DNA of 64,000 bases from Spartobacteria bacterium (GTDB lineage Bacteria > Verrucomicrobiota > Verrucomicrobiia > Chthoniobacterales > Chthoniobacteraceae). This document shows, piece by piece, positions 33,258-41,783 of this stretch. The DNA lies in contig JAJPJG010000057.1 of NCBI GenBank assembly GCA_021324395.1, positions 1 to 64,000 on the forward strand, in the 5' to 3' direction. The translations under genes and the position numbers were made by a program. The notes beneath the pieces were generated by a model. That model had not been told where the DNA came from, made no database searches, and saw nothing but the letters and a program-made list of their open reading frames with translations. How positions within the stretch are numbered: the stretch's first letter is position 1; each line of letters opens with the position of its first letter.

Positions 33258-34025
33258 GTGAGCTGCATCAGTTTGCGAATTTCCGCTATTTTCCTCGCGA
33301 TTTGCCTCGTTTCTCCTGCCGACGGCAAAACGAAGTCAAAAAAGAAGCACGCGAAGTCGTCGCCGACGCCATCGAAAGTCGAAAGCGCATCGCTCCCGCC
33401 CGAGCCGTTGCCTTCGCCGAAGCCGTCGGCCTCACCTTCGCCATCAGCGCCCGCGTTTGCGCCGAACGCGTCGCTCGATCCGGACGATCTCGCGGACTTT
33501 TCAAAACAACCGCCGCGCGTGCAAAAGTTGATCGCGTCCGCGCTGGAACTGACGAAGCAAAACCTGACCTACACCTACGGGTCGAACGATCCGGCAAACG
33601 GCGGGATGGATTGCTCGGGCTTTATCCACCATGTGCTGCGCAAAAACGGCTTTGAAGACGTGCCGCGCGACGCGAGCGGGCAATACGTCTGGGTGCGCAA
33701 GGCTGATAATTTCGAGGCCGTGCTAAGCCGGAAGAAGGAGAGTTTCGAGCTCGACCAGTTGCGGCCCGGCGACCTGCTATTCTGGACCGGCACTTACAGC
33801 GCGCAAAAAGATCCGCCGGTGACGCACACGATGATTTATCTCGGCACGGAAAAGCGGACCGGCAAACGCGTGATGGCCGGTTCCAGCGACGGGCGCAGTT
33901 ACGACGGCAAACCGCGCTGGGGCGTGAGTGTATTCGACTTTTCGCCGGCGACAAAGCCGGATGCGCAGCAGAATGCGCCGCGTTTCGTCGGCTACGCGAG
34001 CGTTCCCGGATTGCGCGAGGATTAG
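33258..34025 (+). CDS. Secreted NlpC/P60 family cell-wall peptidase
   Basis: 255 residues from GTG 33258 with an N-terminal signal sequence (ISAIFLAICLVSPADG). A low-complexity Lys/Pro/Ser linker (residues 25-70) is followed by the NlpC/P60 domain with catalytic Cys in GGMDCSGF and His in VTHTMIYLG. These papain-like enzymes cut the D-Glu-meso-DAP bond or related bonds in peptidoglycan stem peptides in the periplasm. No domain for wall binding is seen. Confidence 0.9.
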   Translation: MSCISLRISAIFLAICLVSPADGKTKSKKKHAKSSPTPSKVESASLPPEPLPSPKPSASPSPSAPAFAPNASLDPDDLADFSKQPPRVQKLIASALELTKQNLTYTYGSNDPANGGMDCSGFIHHVLRKNGFEDVPRDASGQYVWVRKADNFEAVLSRKKESFELDQLRPGDLLFWTGTYSAQKDPPVTHTMIYLGTEKRTGKRVMAGSSDGRSYDGKPRWGVSVFDFSPATKPDAQQNAPRFVGYASVPGLRED

Positions 34026-34026
34026 C

Positions 34027-34062
34027 CGCGCGTTTTTTTCCAAAAAAAATGGGAAACGCGCG
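34027..34062 (+). terminator. Hairpin after the NlpC/P60 gene
   Basis: CGCGCGTTT and AAACGCGCG are perfect complements, with TTTTCC...GGG inner pairing and an A-rich loop. There is no T-run after the stem, so termination strength is uncertain; it lies just 27 bp before argG. Confidence 0.5.
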
Positions 34063-34088
34063 ACGGAACGTGTATCACGTTGCGCCCT

Positions 34089-35381
34089 ATGAAAATTGTC
34101 GTCGCGTATTCCGGCGGACTTGATACGTCCGTGTTGCTGACCTGGCTGAAAGAGACTTATCAGGCTGAAATCATCGCGTTTTGCGCGGATGTCGGTCAGG
34201 AGGAGGAGTTGACCGGGCTCGACGCGAAGGCGCTGAACACCGGCGCGACCAAGTGCTACATCGACGACCTGCGCGAGGAGTTCGCGAGCGATTTCATTTT
34301 TCCGATGATCCAGGCCGGAGCGATTTACGAGGGGCAATATTTTCTCGGCACGAGCATCGCGCGTCCGCTCATCGCCAAGCGCATGGTCGAGATCGCGCGG
34401 GCGGAAAACGCGGACGCCGTCGCGCACGGTGCGACCGGCAAGGGCAACGACCAGGTGCGTTTCGAGCTGACTGCCGCCGCGCTCGCGCCGGAGCTGAAAG
34501 TGATCGCGCCGTGGCGCGAGGAGCGGTTTCGCGCGCAGTTTCCCGGACGCGCGGAGATGATCGCCTACGCCGAGAAAAACAACATCCCGGTCGCCGCGAG
34601 CGCGAAGAAGCCGTATTCGATGGACCGCAATCTTCTGCACATCAGCTTCGAGAGCGGCATCCTTGAGGACCCGTGGTTCGACGCGAGCGCGGAGAAAGTG
34701 CGCGACATGTATGTGCTCAGCGTTTCGCCCGAGGAAGCGCCGGACAAGGCGGAATACGTCGAGCTGGTTTTTGAAAAAGGCATCTGCACCGCGATTGGCT
34801 ATCACGAAATGGACGCGCTGCTCGCGGAGCTGAAGATCGAGGGTATTTCGTATAATAAAGAGAACCACGCGCGACTCTCGCCGTTGCAGGTGATGCGCGT
34901 GCTCAACAAACTTGGCGGACGTCACGGCGTCGGGCGCGTCGATCTGGTCGAGAACCGTTTCGTCGGCATGAAATCGCGCGGCGTTTACGAAACACCGGGC
35001 GGCGCGATTTTGCACTTCGCGCACCGGCAGGTGGAATCGCTCACGATGGATCGCGAGGTGATGCATCTGCGCGATTCGTTGATCCCGAAATACTCGACGC
35101 TGGTTTACAACGGCTTTTGGTTCGCGCCCGAGCGCGAGGCGTTACAGGCGTTCGTCACCGAGTCGCAGAAAAATGTGACCGGCGTGGTGCGCCTGAAATT
35201 ATACAAGGGAAACATCATCACCGCCGGCCGCAAATCGCCGCTGAGCCTCTACAATCCTCACATCGCGACGATGGAAGCCGACCCGACGCAAGCCTACAAC
35301 CAGAGCGACGCCACCGGTTTCATCGCGCTCAATGCGCTGCGGCTCAAAGTCGCCGCGCGCGTGCATGGCGAACAGCAGTAA
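34089..35381 (+). CDS. argG: Argininosuccinate synthase
   Basis: 430 residues from ATG 34089. The N-terminal PP-loop [15 protein letters not shown] binds [47 protein letters not shown] and the [18 protein letters not shown] region are all present. It condenses citrulline and aspartate to argininosuccinate in the cytoplasm, the penultimate step of arginine synthesis. The next gene begins 1 bp after its stop codon, so it may be co-transcribed. No other arg gene is adjacent. Confidence 0.97.
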   Translation: MKIVVAYSGGLDTSVLLTWLKETYQAEIIAFCADVGQEEELTGLDAKALNTGATKCYIDDLREEFASDFIFPMIQAGAIYEGQYFLGTSIARPLIAKRMVEIARAENADAVAHGATGKGNDQVRFELTAAALAPELKVIAPWREERFRAQFPGRAEMIAYAEKNNIPVAASAKKPYSMDRNLLHISFESGILEDPWFDASAEKVRDMYVLSVSPEEAPDKAEYVELVFEKGICTAIGYHEMDALLAELKIEGISYNKENHARLSPLQVMRVLNKLGGRHGVGRVDLVENRFVGMKSRGVYETPGGAILHFAHRQVESLTMDREVMHLRDSLIPKYSTLVYNGFWFAPEREALQAFVTESQKNVTGVVRLKLYKGNIITAGRKSPLSLYNPHIATMEADPTQAYNQSDATGFIALNALRLKVAARVHGEQQ

Positions 35382-35382
35382 A

Positions 35383-36180
35383 ATGGACAATACATTCGCC
35401 CGCGTCGTTCCGCAGCTCCACGTCCTGAACGTCAAGGAGGCGACGGAATTTTACCGGGACGTGCTCGGTTTTCGCATCGACTGGACGTGGGGCGAAAATG
35501 ATTACGGCTCCGTCTCGCGCAACCAGATCACGCTTTTTCTGAGCGCCGGGCCGGCTCCGGTCACGCCGATCACCTGTGTGTTAAACGTCGGCGAAGTGGA
35601 TGAATTGTGCGCGGAGTGGTTCGCGAAAGGCGCGACGATTTTGTCCGCGCCGAAAGACATGCCGTGGGGAACGCGCGAGTTCACGATGGCCGACAACAAC
35701 GGTCATCAGTTTCGCGTTTCACGATGGACCAACCCGCCGCGCCTCGAAAAACGCGACGCGGTCGATTTCAAGCTGGTGCAGCGATTGGCGACGGTCGACG
35801 AATACAAAAAAATCTCGGACGCAGTCGGCTGGCAGAGTTTCACCGATCTCGAATCGGTCGCCGCATCGCTGCCGAAATCGCTTTTCGGCGTTGTCGCCGA
35901 GATCGATGGCGAGTGCATCGGCATGGCACGCATTGGCGGAGACGGCGCGCTGTTTTACTACGTGATGGATGTCGCCGTGATGCCCGACTTGCAACGGCGC
36001 GGCATCGGCACCGCGCTCATGAACGCGCTGGTCGAGTTCATGCAAAGCCGCGCGCAAAAACATGCGCTGCCGATGCTTTTTACCGGTGCCGGTCGCTCGG
36101 ATTTTTACCGCCGCTTCGGCTTCGAAGGGCCGGAGACGTGGCTCTACGGCATGAGCGCGCGCCAGCTCACCAAAGGTTAG
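35383..36180 (+). CDS. Glyoxalase/bleomycin-resistance domain fused to a GNAT acetyltransferase
   Basis: ATG 35383 gives 265 residues. Residues 1-120 form a glyoxalase/VOC domain (QLHVLNVKEATEFYRDVLGF and a late NNGHQFRVSRW). Residues 125-265 form a GNAT acetyltransferase: VMDVAVMPDLQRRGIGTALMNALVEF holds the acetyl-CoA loop R-x-x-G-I-G. The fusion is uncommon; it could modify or sequester a toxic small molecule. It is likely co-translated with argG. Its stop codon overlaps that of the convergent transporter gene (TTAG at 36177-36180). Confidence 0.88.
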   Translation: MDNTFARVVPQLHVLNVKEATEFYRDVLGFRIDWTWGENDYGSVSRNQITLFLSAGPAPVTPITCVLNVGEVDELCAEWFAKGATILSAPKDMPWGTREFTMADNNGHQFRVSRWTNPPRLEKRDAVDFKLVQRLATVDEYKKISDAVGWQSFTDLESVAASLPKSLFGVVAEIDGECIGMARIGGDGALFYYVMDVAVMPDLQRRGIGTALMNALVEFMQSRAQKHALPMLFTGAGRSDFYRRFGFEGPETWLYGMSARQLTKG

Positions 36181-37502
36181 TGCGCTGATTTCTTCAAGCT
36201 CACGCGCCCGAGAATCGTCAGCATCAAGCAGCCGCCGACGACGCCGAACGGCGCCATGAAGTAGAAGAAATAGCCCCAGCTTTTATCGAGCAACATGCCG
36301 AGAAAATAACCGGCGAGGCTGCCGCCGAAGTATTGGAACGAATCGATCACGCCGGAAGCGAAGCCGGCCATTCTTGCGCCGCCGATGTCCATTGCTGCGG
36401 CGGTGCCGAGGATCGAATGCGTGGCGTTTGCCGTGAAGGAAATCAGCACAAGAAAGAAAATCGCGGCGTTGACGCTATGAAATTGCGCAGCGGAAAGGAT
36501 GATGATGGTTTCGAGAAAATAAAGTGCCGCCGCAACGGGCGCGCGCCGGCCTTTGAACAACGTGTCGGAAACGTAGCCGGAAATCAGCGAGCCGGCGGAA
36601 GCGACAAATGGAATCAAAAAGCCGAGCCATTGGAATTGCGTTGATTGATAATCGACATGATGCACTTCCTGCATGAAGCGCGGGAACCATTGGTCGACGC
36701 CCTGCCGCACCGAGCCGGTGCACGCGTAGGCAAACGCGATGATCCAGATGACCGGGTTGCTCGCGATGGTCTGGAAGACTTCCCAAATGCTTGCACGGAC
36801 TTCGTTCGCGCCGAGGTTTTCGTCGGGATTCACAGCGGGAAATTGCGCTTCCTCCGGTGTGTCCTTTACGAAAATCGCCATGCAGATCGCGGCAACCGTC
36901 GCGATGCACGCGGGAATCCAGAAGAGCCAGCGCCAGTGCAGTGGTGGCACGCGGATCATTCCCAAAAATAAAAAGCCCGAGAGCAAAGCCGGCCCGAGTG
37001 TGAAGATGCCGAACCGTCCGAGATTGATCATGAATCCGAAGATGCCGGCAAAACGCCCGCGCTCGGTGTGGCTAAACCACGCGGCGTTGACTTTCACCAT
37101 TCCCGGCGCGCCGAATGCCTGCATGTAACCGTCGATGCCGCGAATCAGCACGAAGAGCCAGAGCAATCCCCAGAACGACGCGACACCGAAAAGGAGGTTC
37201 ATCGTGACCGTGCCCGCCGCTCCGATCAGCATCGCCTTTTTTCCGCCGAGCTTGTCGGTGAGCAGGCCATTGATGATCTGGCCAAACGCGTAGGCGAGCA
37301 GCGCGGTCGTGATGATCGTTCCCATGTCCGCCTTGCTGAATCCGAACTCGCCGCTGATCGATTTGTTCGCGAGCGAGAGGTTGTAACGACACATGTAAAA
37401 CGATGTGTAGAGCAACCCGATGAAGCCCCAGTTCAGGCCGCGACGCGCGCGGAAGCCGGGCGGATATTCCGGCCGATGGCCGGTGGAGGGAAGATCGGAC
37501 AT
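36177..37502 (-). CDS. OPA-family MFS transporter (GlpT/UhpT-like)
   Basis: 441 residues with about 12 helices. The organophosphate:phosphate antiporter features are NWGFIGLLYTSFYMCRYNLSLANKSI near the start, the FQTIASNPVIWIIAFAYACTGSVRQGVDQWFPRF segment and ISGYVSDTLFKGRRAPV. These transporters exchange a sugar phosphate or glycerol-3-phosphate for inorganic phosphate. The exact substrate is not fixed by what I can see. It shares its stop-codon bases with the convergent GNAT gene. Confidence 0.9.
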   Translation of the reverse strand: MSDLPSTGHRPEYPPGFRARRGLNWGFIGLLYTSFYMCRYNLSLANKSISGEFGFSKADMGTIITTALLAYAFGQIINGLLTDKLGGKKAMLIGAAGTVTMNLLFGVASFWGLLWLFVLIRGIDGYMQAFGAPGMVKVNAAWFSHTERGRFAGIFGFMINLGRFGIFTLGPALLSGFLFLGMIRVPPLHWRWLFWIPACIATVAAICMAIFVKDTPEEAQFPAVNPDENLGANEVRASIWEVFQTIASNPVIWIIAFAYACTGSVRQGVDQWFPRFMQEVHHVDYQSTQFQWLGFLIPFVASAGSLISGYVSDTLFKGRRAPVAAALYFLETIIILSAAQFHSVNAAIFFLVLISFTANATHSILGTAAAMDIGGARMAGFASGVIDSFQYFGGSLAGYFLGMLLDKSWGYFFYFMAPFGVVGGCLMLTILGRVSLKKSAH

Positions 37503-37556
37503 GGCGCGATTCTGCTAAAGCATCGCGCCTTCTGTCGAGAATGCGCGCGTTTCGCG

Positions 37557-38306
37557 TCAGGCGAACTGCGCGAAGATTTTGTTTGCTTCCTCGAGCGTTT
37601 CCTTGCTGCCGATGTCGAACCACGTGCCTTTGACTTGATACGTGTGCACAGGCTTGAGTTGGTAGAGCCACTGGATGAACCGGCCGGGTTGATCCGGGTT
37701 GTTGCCCGCCGCGATGTAGGTGCTGAACATCGAGACGGTGTCTTTTGAAAAATAATAAAGCGCGATGCCGGTGACGGTGCTTTTCGGATGCTGCGATTTC
37801 TCCTCGAAATGCGTGACGACACCGTGTGCGTCGGTCTCGATGTTGTTGTATTTCTTGATCGCCTCGAGGTCGCCGACGTCGTAGGTGGCGATCATTGCCT
37901 GCGATTTTTTTGCCTCCTCGGCAAACTCGGCGAGCGGCTCGCTGAAAAGATTGTCGCCCGCGACCACGATCAAATCGGACTGCGCGAGATTTTCGCGGGT
38001 CACGACGAGATTGATGTCGCCGATCGCGCCGAGTTTGTCGCTGTCATTCGTCGAGCCGTCGTTGACGATTTTAAAATTCAGCTTCGGCTGGCGCTTCACA
38101 TATTCGTCAGCCCAATTCTGAAAATCGGCGGCGAATTTGTTATTCGTGACGACGTAAACTTTCTCGAGGTCGGGAATCGGCGCGAGATTGTCGAGCACCC
38201 ATTCGATCATCGGTTTGCCCGCGACTTCGAGCAGCGGTTTGGCTTTGTTGAGCGTGAGTGGATAAAGACGTGTGGCGTAGCCGGCGGCGAGGATGAGGAC
38301 GTTCAT
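37557..38306 (-). CDS. Sugar-phosphate nucleotidyltransferase
   Basis: ATG 38306 gives 249 residues. The start MNVLILAAGYATRLYPLT and KAKPLLEVAGKPMI is the nucleotide-binding signature of NTP_transferase enzymes, followed by NLAPIPDLEKVYVVTNNKF, VVAGDNLF and a C-terminal GTWFDIGSKETLEEAN. It should join a nucleoside triphosphate to a sugar-1-phosphate, like RmlA, GalU or bacterial mannose-1-phosphate guanylyltransferases. A longer upstream frame is spurious. The nearby OPA transporter could supply sugar phosphates (inference). Confidence 0.92.
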   Translation of the reverse strand: MNVLILAAGYATRLYPLTLNKAKPLLEVAGKPMIEWVLDNLAPIPDLEKVYVVTNNKFAADFQNWADEYVKRQPKLNFKIVNDGSTNDSDKLGAIGDINLVVTRENLAQSDLIVVAGDNLFSEPLAEFAEEAKKSQAMIATYDVGDLEAIKKYNNIETDAHGVVTHFEEKSQHPKSTVTGIALYYFSKDTVSMFSTYIAAGNNPDQPGRFIQWLYQLKPVHTYQVKGTWFDIGSKETLEEANKIFAQFA

Positions 38307-38495
38307 GGCGCGGAAAGATTTGTGGCAACGCGCCTGTGCGACAAGAAAAAAACAGCGCAATTTCCTTGGCGCGGATTCACGAGGCATCAGGGATTCCCCC
38401 AAATTCAGACCGGTGAAATCCCCGATGGGAATTGACTCGCCATTGGCTAAAGTTCGGCCAGCAGTGTTGCTGCTTTGCCCACAGGCCGATCGACT

Positions 38496-38708
38496 ATGGA
38501 ATCCCCAAATAACAACAACCATCACGCTTCCCCGACAATCGACGAAATCGCGCACTGCGCATATTTGATCTGGATAGACGAAGGCCGGCCCGAGGGCCGC
38601 GAGCGCGAGCATTGGTATCAGGCGGAAACGCAGTTGCACATGTGCCGTGCGCACGATGGCTGGATCGGCGAAACCGACCGCGCGGCGCATCACTCGATCG
38701 ACGAGTAG
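38496..38708 (+). CDS. DUF2934 family small protein
   Basis: 70 residues from ATG 38496. The pattern IDEIAHCAYLIWIDEGRPEGREREHWYQAE matches DUF2934 (I-A-x-x-A-Y-x-x-W-x-x-x-G-x-P-x-G-x-x-x-x-H-W-x-x-A-E). Members occur widely in soil Proteobacteria, Acidobacteria and Verrucomicrobia; function unknown. There is no clear operon partner; the next gene, cimA, starts 79 bp downstream on the same strand. Confidence 0.85.
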   Translation: MESPNNNNHHASPTIDEIAHCAYLIWIDEGRPEGREREHWYQAETQLHMCRAHDGWIGETDRAAHHSIDE

Positions 38709-38786
38709 CCGGCGGCGCTTGCATTCCCGCAGCGGGTCGCCCGCTTGCATTGGCTCACGCGTTCGCTTAAAAAAGACGTTCGCTTT

Positions 38787-40358
38787 ATGCAAAAAACGAA
38801 CGTCACCATCTACGACACGACCTTGCGCGATGGCACGCAGGGCACCGGCATCTCGTTTAGTGTCGTGGACAAGATTCGCGTGGCGGAAAAGCTCGACGCG
38901 TTCGGCGTGCATTACATCGAGGGAGGATTTCCCGGCTCGAATCCGAAGGACGCGGAGTTTTTCGTCGAGGCAAAAAAGCGGACGTGGAAACACGCGAAGC
39001 TCGCCGCATTCGGCGCGACCCGGCGCGGGAAATTGAAAGTCGAGGACGACCCGCAGGTGAAGCTGCTGCTCGATGCGGAGACGCCGGTCGTTTGCATCGT
39101 GGGCAAAACATGGCCGCTGCATGTGACGGAAGTTTTCCAGGTCTCGCTCGAGGAAAATGTCGCAATGATCGCCGACACGGTCGCTTTTTTAAAAAAACAC
39201 GGACGCGAAGTGATCTACGACGCCGAGCATTTTTTCGACAGCTTCAAGGACGACCGCGATTACTCGCTCCAGACCGTCATCGCCGCGCGTGACGCGGGCG
39301 CGGACTTGATCGTTTTGTGCGACACGAACGGCGGGACGCTGCCGAACGAGGTCGAGGAAATCACGCGCGATGTCATCGCGAAACTTGGCGCGCCGGTCGG
39401 CATCCACACGCACAACGACTCAGGCGTCGGCGTCGCGAACGCGCTCGCCGCGGTGCGCGCCGGCGCAGTGCAGGTGCAGGGCACGATCAACGGCTACGGC
39501 GAGCGGGTCGGCAACTGCAACCTCATCCCCGTGATGGCGAATTTGCAGATCAAGCTCGGCGTCGGCGTCGTGCGCGATTTAACGAAACTGCGCGAGCTCT
39601 CGCTGTTCGTCGATGAGCTCGCGAACGTGCCGCACGATATCCGCGCGCCGTTTGTCGGCTCCGCCGCATTCACACACAAAGGCGGGCAGCACGTTCACGC
39701 CGTGCAAAAACTCGCGCGCAGCTACGAGCACGTCGAGCCCGAGGTCGTCGGCAATCAGCGCGTGACGGTCGTTTCCGATTTGTCCGGACAGAGCAACATT
39801 TTGGTGAAGGCGAAAGAGCTCGGCTTCGATTTGCAAAAGGGCGCGCAGGAAGTCACCGAGATTTTAAAAGAGGTCAAGCGCCTCGAAAACGACGGCTACG
39901 AATTCGAGGCCGCCGAAGGCTCGCTCGCGCTGCTCATCCGCAAAATTTTGCAGCACCACAAACCGATGTGGGAGCTGGTTGAGTATCACACCACTTTCCG
40001 CCGTTCCGGCTCCGCGTCGTGCAATACCTGCGAGGCGACGGTGAAGCTGCGCGTCAATGGCGTGGACGAATATACCGTCGCAGAGGGCGACGGCCCGGTG
40101 AACGCGCTCGACGCCGCGCTGCGCAAGGCGCTTCTCCCGTTTTATCCGCAAATCGACACGATTCAGTTGCAGGATTACAAAGTGCGCATCATCGACGGCA
40201 AGAAAGGCACCGCCGCGCGCACCCGCGTGCTCATCGAATCCACCGATGGCCACACCACATGGGGCACCGTCGGCGTCTCCGATAACATCATCGAGGCAAG
40301 CTGGCTCGCGCTTGCCGACAGCATCGAATACAAGCTGCTTCGCGACGAGAAGAGTTAG
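38787..40358 (+). CDS. cimA: (R)-citramalate synthase, CimA-type
   Basis: 523 residues from ATG 38787. The N-terminal HMGL-like catalytic barrel has YDTTLRDGTQG, YIEGGFPGSNPKD, IHTHNDSGVGVANALAAV and GTINGYGERVGN; the C-terminal alpha-isopropylmalate-synthase regulatory (LeuA dimer) domain ends with GTVGVSDNIIEASWLALADS. The start GTQGTGISF and the GxxGxxP motif favour citramalate synthase over homocitrate or isopropylmalate synthase. It condenses pyruvate and acetyl-CoA to citramalate, giving a threonine-independent route to 2-oxobutyrate and isoleucine. Confidence 0.93.
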   Translation: MQKTNVTIYDTTLRDGTQGTGISFSVVDKIRVAEKLDAFGVHYIEGGFPGSNPKDAEFFVEAKKRTWKHAKLAAFGATRRGKLKVEDDPQVKLLLDAETPVVCIVGKTWPLHVTEVFQVSLEENVAMIADTVAFLKKHGREVIYDAEHFFDSFKDDRDYSLQTVIAARDAGADLIVLCDTNGGTLPNEVEEITRDVIAKLGAPVGIHTHNDSGVGVANALAAVRAGAVQVQGTINGYGERVGNCNLIPVMANLQIKLGVGVVRDLTKLRELSLFVDELANVPHDIRAPFVGSAAFTHKGGQHVHAVQKLARSYEHVEPEVVGNQRVTVVSDLSGQSNILVKAKELGFDLQKGAQEVTEILKEVKRLENDGYEFEAAEGSLALLIRKILQHHKPMWELVEYHTTFRRSGSASCNTCEATVKLRVNGVDEYTVAEGDGPVNALDAALRKALLPFYPQIDTIQLQDYKVRIIDGKKGTAARTRVLIESTDGHTTWGTVGVSDNIIEASWLALADSIEYKLLRDEKS

Positions 40359-40433
40359 CGTATCCGGTTTTAACCGACGGCTTGACCTTCCGGTGTGATT
40401 TGCCAAATCGCGACGCGTGCAATGCAAAAAGAT

Positions 40434-40465
40434 TTGACACGGGCAGACGAGAAGTGCATATACAC
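40434..40465 (+). promoter_or_regulatory. Promoter and operator-like site upstream of marR
   Basis: TTGACA (40434-40439) is followed after 17 bp by CATATA (40457-40462), within GTGCATATACAC (40454-40465). The exact reverse complement of that 12-mer occurs at 40958-40969 at the start of the SDR gene. This fits a MarR regulator binding both places. Confidence 0.6.
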
Positions 40466-40472
40466 ACAAACG

Positions 40473-40916
40473 ATGTCAAAAGAACTCGATATGTCGGCGG
40501 CGGAAAACTGTGTGTGCTTCAACCTGCGTTGGGTAACGCGGGCGGTGACGCAGTTTTTTGACGCGGAAATGCGGCGGCACGGAATCCGTCCTACGCAGGG
40601 TTCGATTTTGGTGTCATTAAATTCCAAGGAGAGTTGGAACATGGTCGAGTTAAGCGATTGGCTGGGGATGGATCGCACGACACTTGTGCGAAATCTCCAG
40701 CCGTTGCAGCGGGACGGTTTCGTGAAGGTGAGCGGAGGCGGACGCGGCAATCTTGTGGAACTCACAATTACGGCCAAAGGCCGAAAGCAGATCGAGAAAC
40801 TCACGCCGGCCTGGAAGTCCGCCCAAAGCGCCGTGGTCAAAACTCTCGGTGAAAAACGCTGGTCCGCCATTCTTTCCGATCTTGAAACGGCGGCGCTGGC
40901 TCTGAACAAAAACTAA
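40473..40916 (+). CDS. MarR-family transcriptional regulator
   Basis: ATG 40473 gives 147 residues; two upstream in-frame ATGs exist (40395, and others within), but the promoter-like TTGACA/CATATA at 40434-40462 makes 40473 the best choice. The winged helix is VELSDWLGMDRTTLVRNLQPLQRDGFVKVSGGGRGNLVELTITAKG. MarR proteins are dimers that release DNA on binding small aromatic or phenolic ligands or on oxidation. An operator-like 12-mer appears both here and at the SDR start, so it probably represses itself and the following operon. Confidence 0.9.
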   Translation: MSKELDMSAAENCVCFNLRWVTRAVTQFFDAEMRRHGIRPTQGSILVSLNSKESWNMVELSDWLGMDRTTLVRNLQPLQRDGFVKVSGGGRGNLVELTITAKGRKQIEKLTPAWKSAQSAVVKTLGEKRWSAILSDLETAALALNKN

Positions 40917-40957
40917 ATCCTGAATGCCCTCAAAGGCGAATAACTAAAAACTAAGTA

Positions 40958-40969
40958 GTGTATATGCAC
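40958..40969. promoter_or_regulatory. Operator-like 12-mer at the start of the SDR gene
   Basis: GTGTATATGCAC, the exact reverse complement of 40454-40465. It contains the presumed start codon ATG (40964). Bound regulator would block both RNA polymerase entry and translation start. Confidence 0.55.
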
Positions 40970-41779
40970 ACAACATTGAAAAATAAAACCACGTTGGTCA
41001 CGGGAGTCTCCTCCGGCATCGGCCGGGAAATTGCACAATTACTGGCGGCACGCGGCGCACGAGTGTTCGGCACGGCGCGCGATCCAAAATCCGCGAAGCC
41101 AATTCACGGAGTTGAAATCGTCCGTATGGACGTAACCGACGATGCCAGCGTGAACGAGGCGGTGCAAAGCATTGTAGGAAGGACCGGTCCGATTCAGCAC
41201 CTCGTCAACAACGCCGGTTACGCAACCTCCGGCGCATTGGAAGAGACAAGTATCGACGAGGCCAGGCAACAGTTTGAAACCAATTTTTTCGGCGTGTTGC
41301 GGGTCACAAGCGCAGTGCTGCCAGGGATGCGGCAGACGGGCCATGGTCGAATCGTCAATATCAGTTCCGTGGTGGGTTTTCTGCCCGCGCCGTATATGGG
41401 AATGTATGCTGCGAGCAAGCACGCAGTGGAGGGATACACCGAGACGTTGGATCATGAAGTCAGACGATTTGGGGTGCGCGCGATTTTAGTCCAACCGGCT
41501 TATACGAAGTCCAAAATCAATGGCAACAGCAGATCGGCGAAAGTTGCCCTTGAGGTTTATGCCACGGAACGGAAACGGTTAAACAACGTGGTCGAGGAGG
41601 GTGTCGAGCATGGTGATGATCCCTGCATTGTGGCCGAGGCAGTCTGGAAAGGGCTGACCGCGAAATCACCGCTGCTGCGTTATCCCGTCGGCAAGGGCGT
41701 TGCGCTAAGCCGGCTGCGCCGCTTCGTTCCTGCCGGCATGTTCGACCGGAGTCTTCGCAAACAATTTCAACTCGACTGA
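40964..41779 (+). CDS. Short-chain dehydrogenase/reductase (SDR) with MarR control
   Basis: 271 residues from ATG 40964 (a GTG at 40958 is in frame). SDR motifs: TGVSSGIG, NNAG, the Ser in NISSVVGF and YAASKHA. Second gene of a cassette MarR-SDR-FeS-oxidoreductase that looks like an inducible degradation or detoxification operon. The operator-like 12-mer covers the start codon. The next gene begins 5 bp after its stop. Confidence 0.93.
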   Translation: MHTTLKNKTTLVTGVSSGIGREIAQLLAARGARVFGTARDPKSAKPIHGVEIVRMDVTDDASVNEAVQSIVGRTGPIQHLVNNAGYATSGALEETSIDEARQQFETNFFGVLRVTSAVLPGMRQTGHGRIVNISSVVGFLPAPYMGMYAASKHAVEGYTETLDHEVRRFGVRAILVQPAYTKSKINGNSRSAKVALEVYATERKRLNNVVEEGVEHGDDPCIVAEAVWKGLTAKSPLLRYPVGKGVALSRLRRFVPAGMFDRSLRKQFQLD

Positions 41780-41783
41780 TTTC

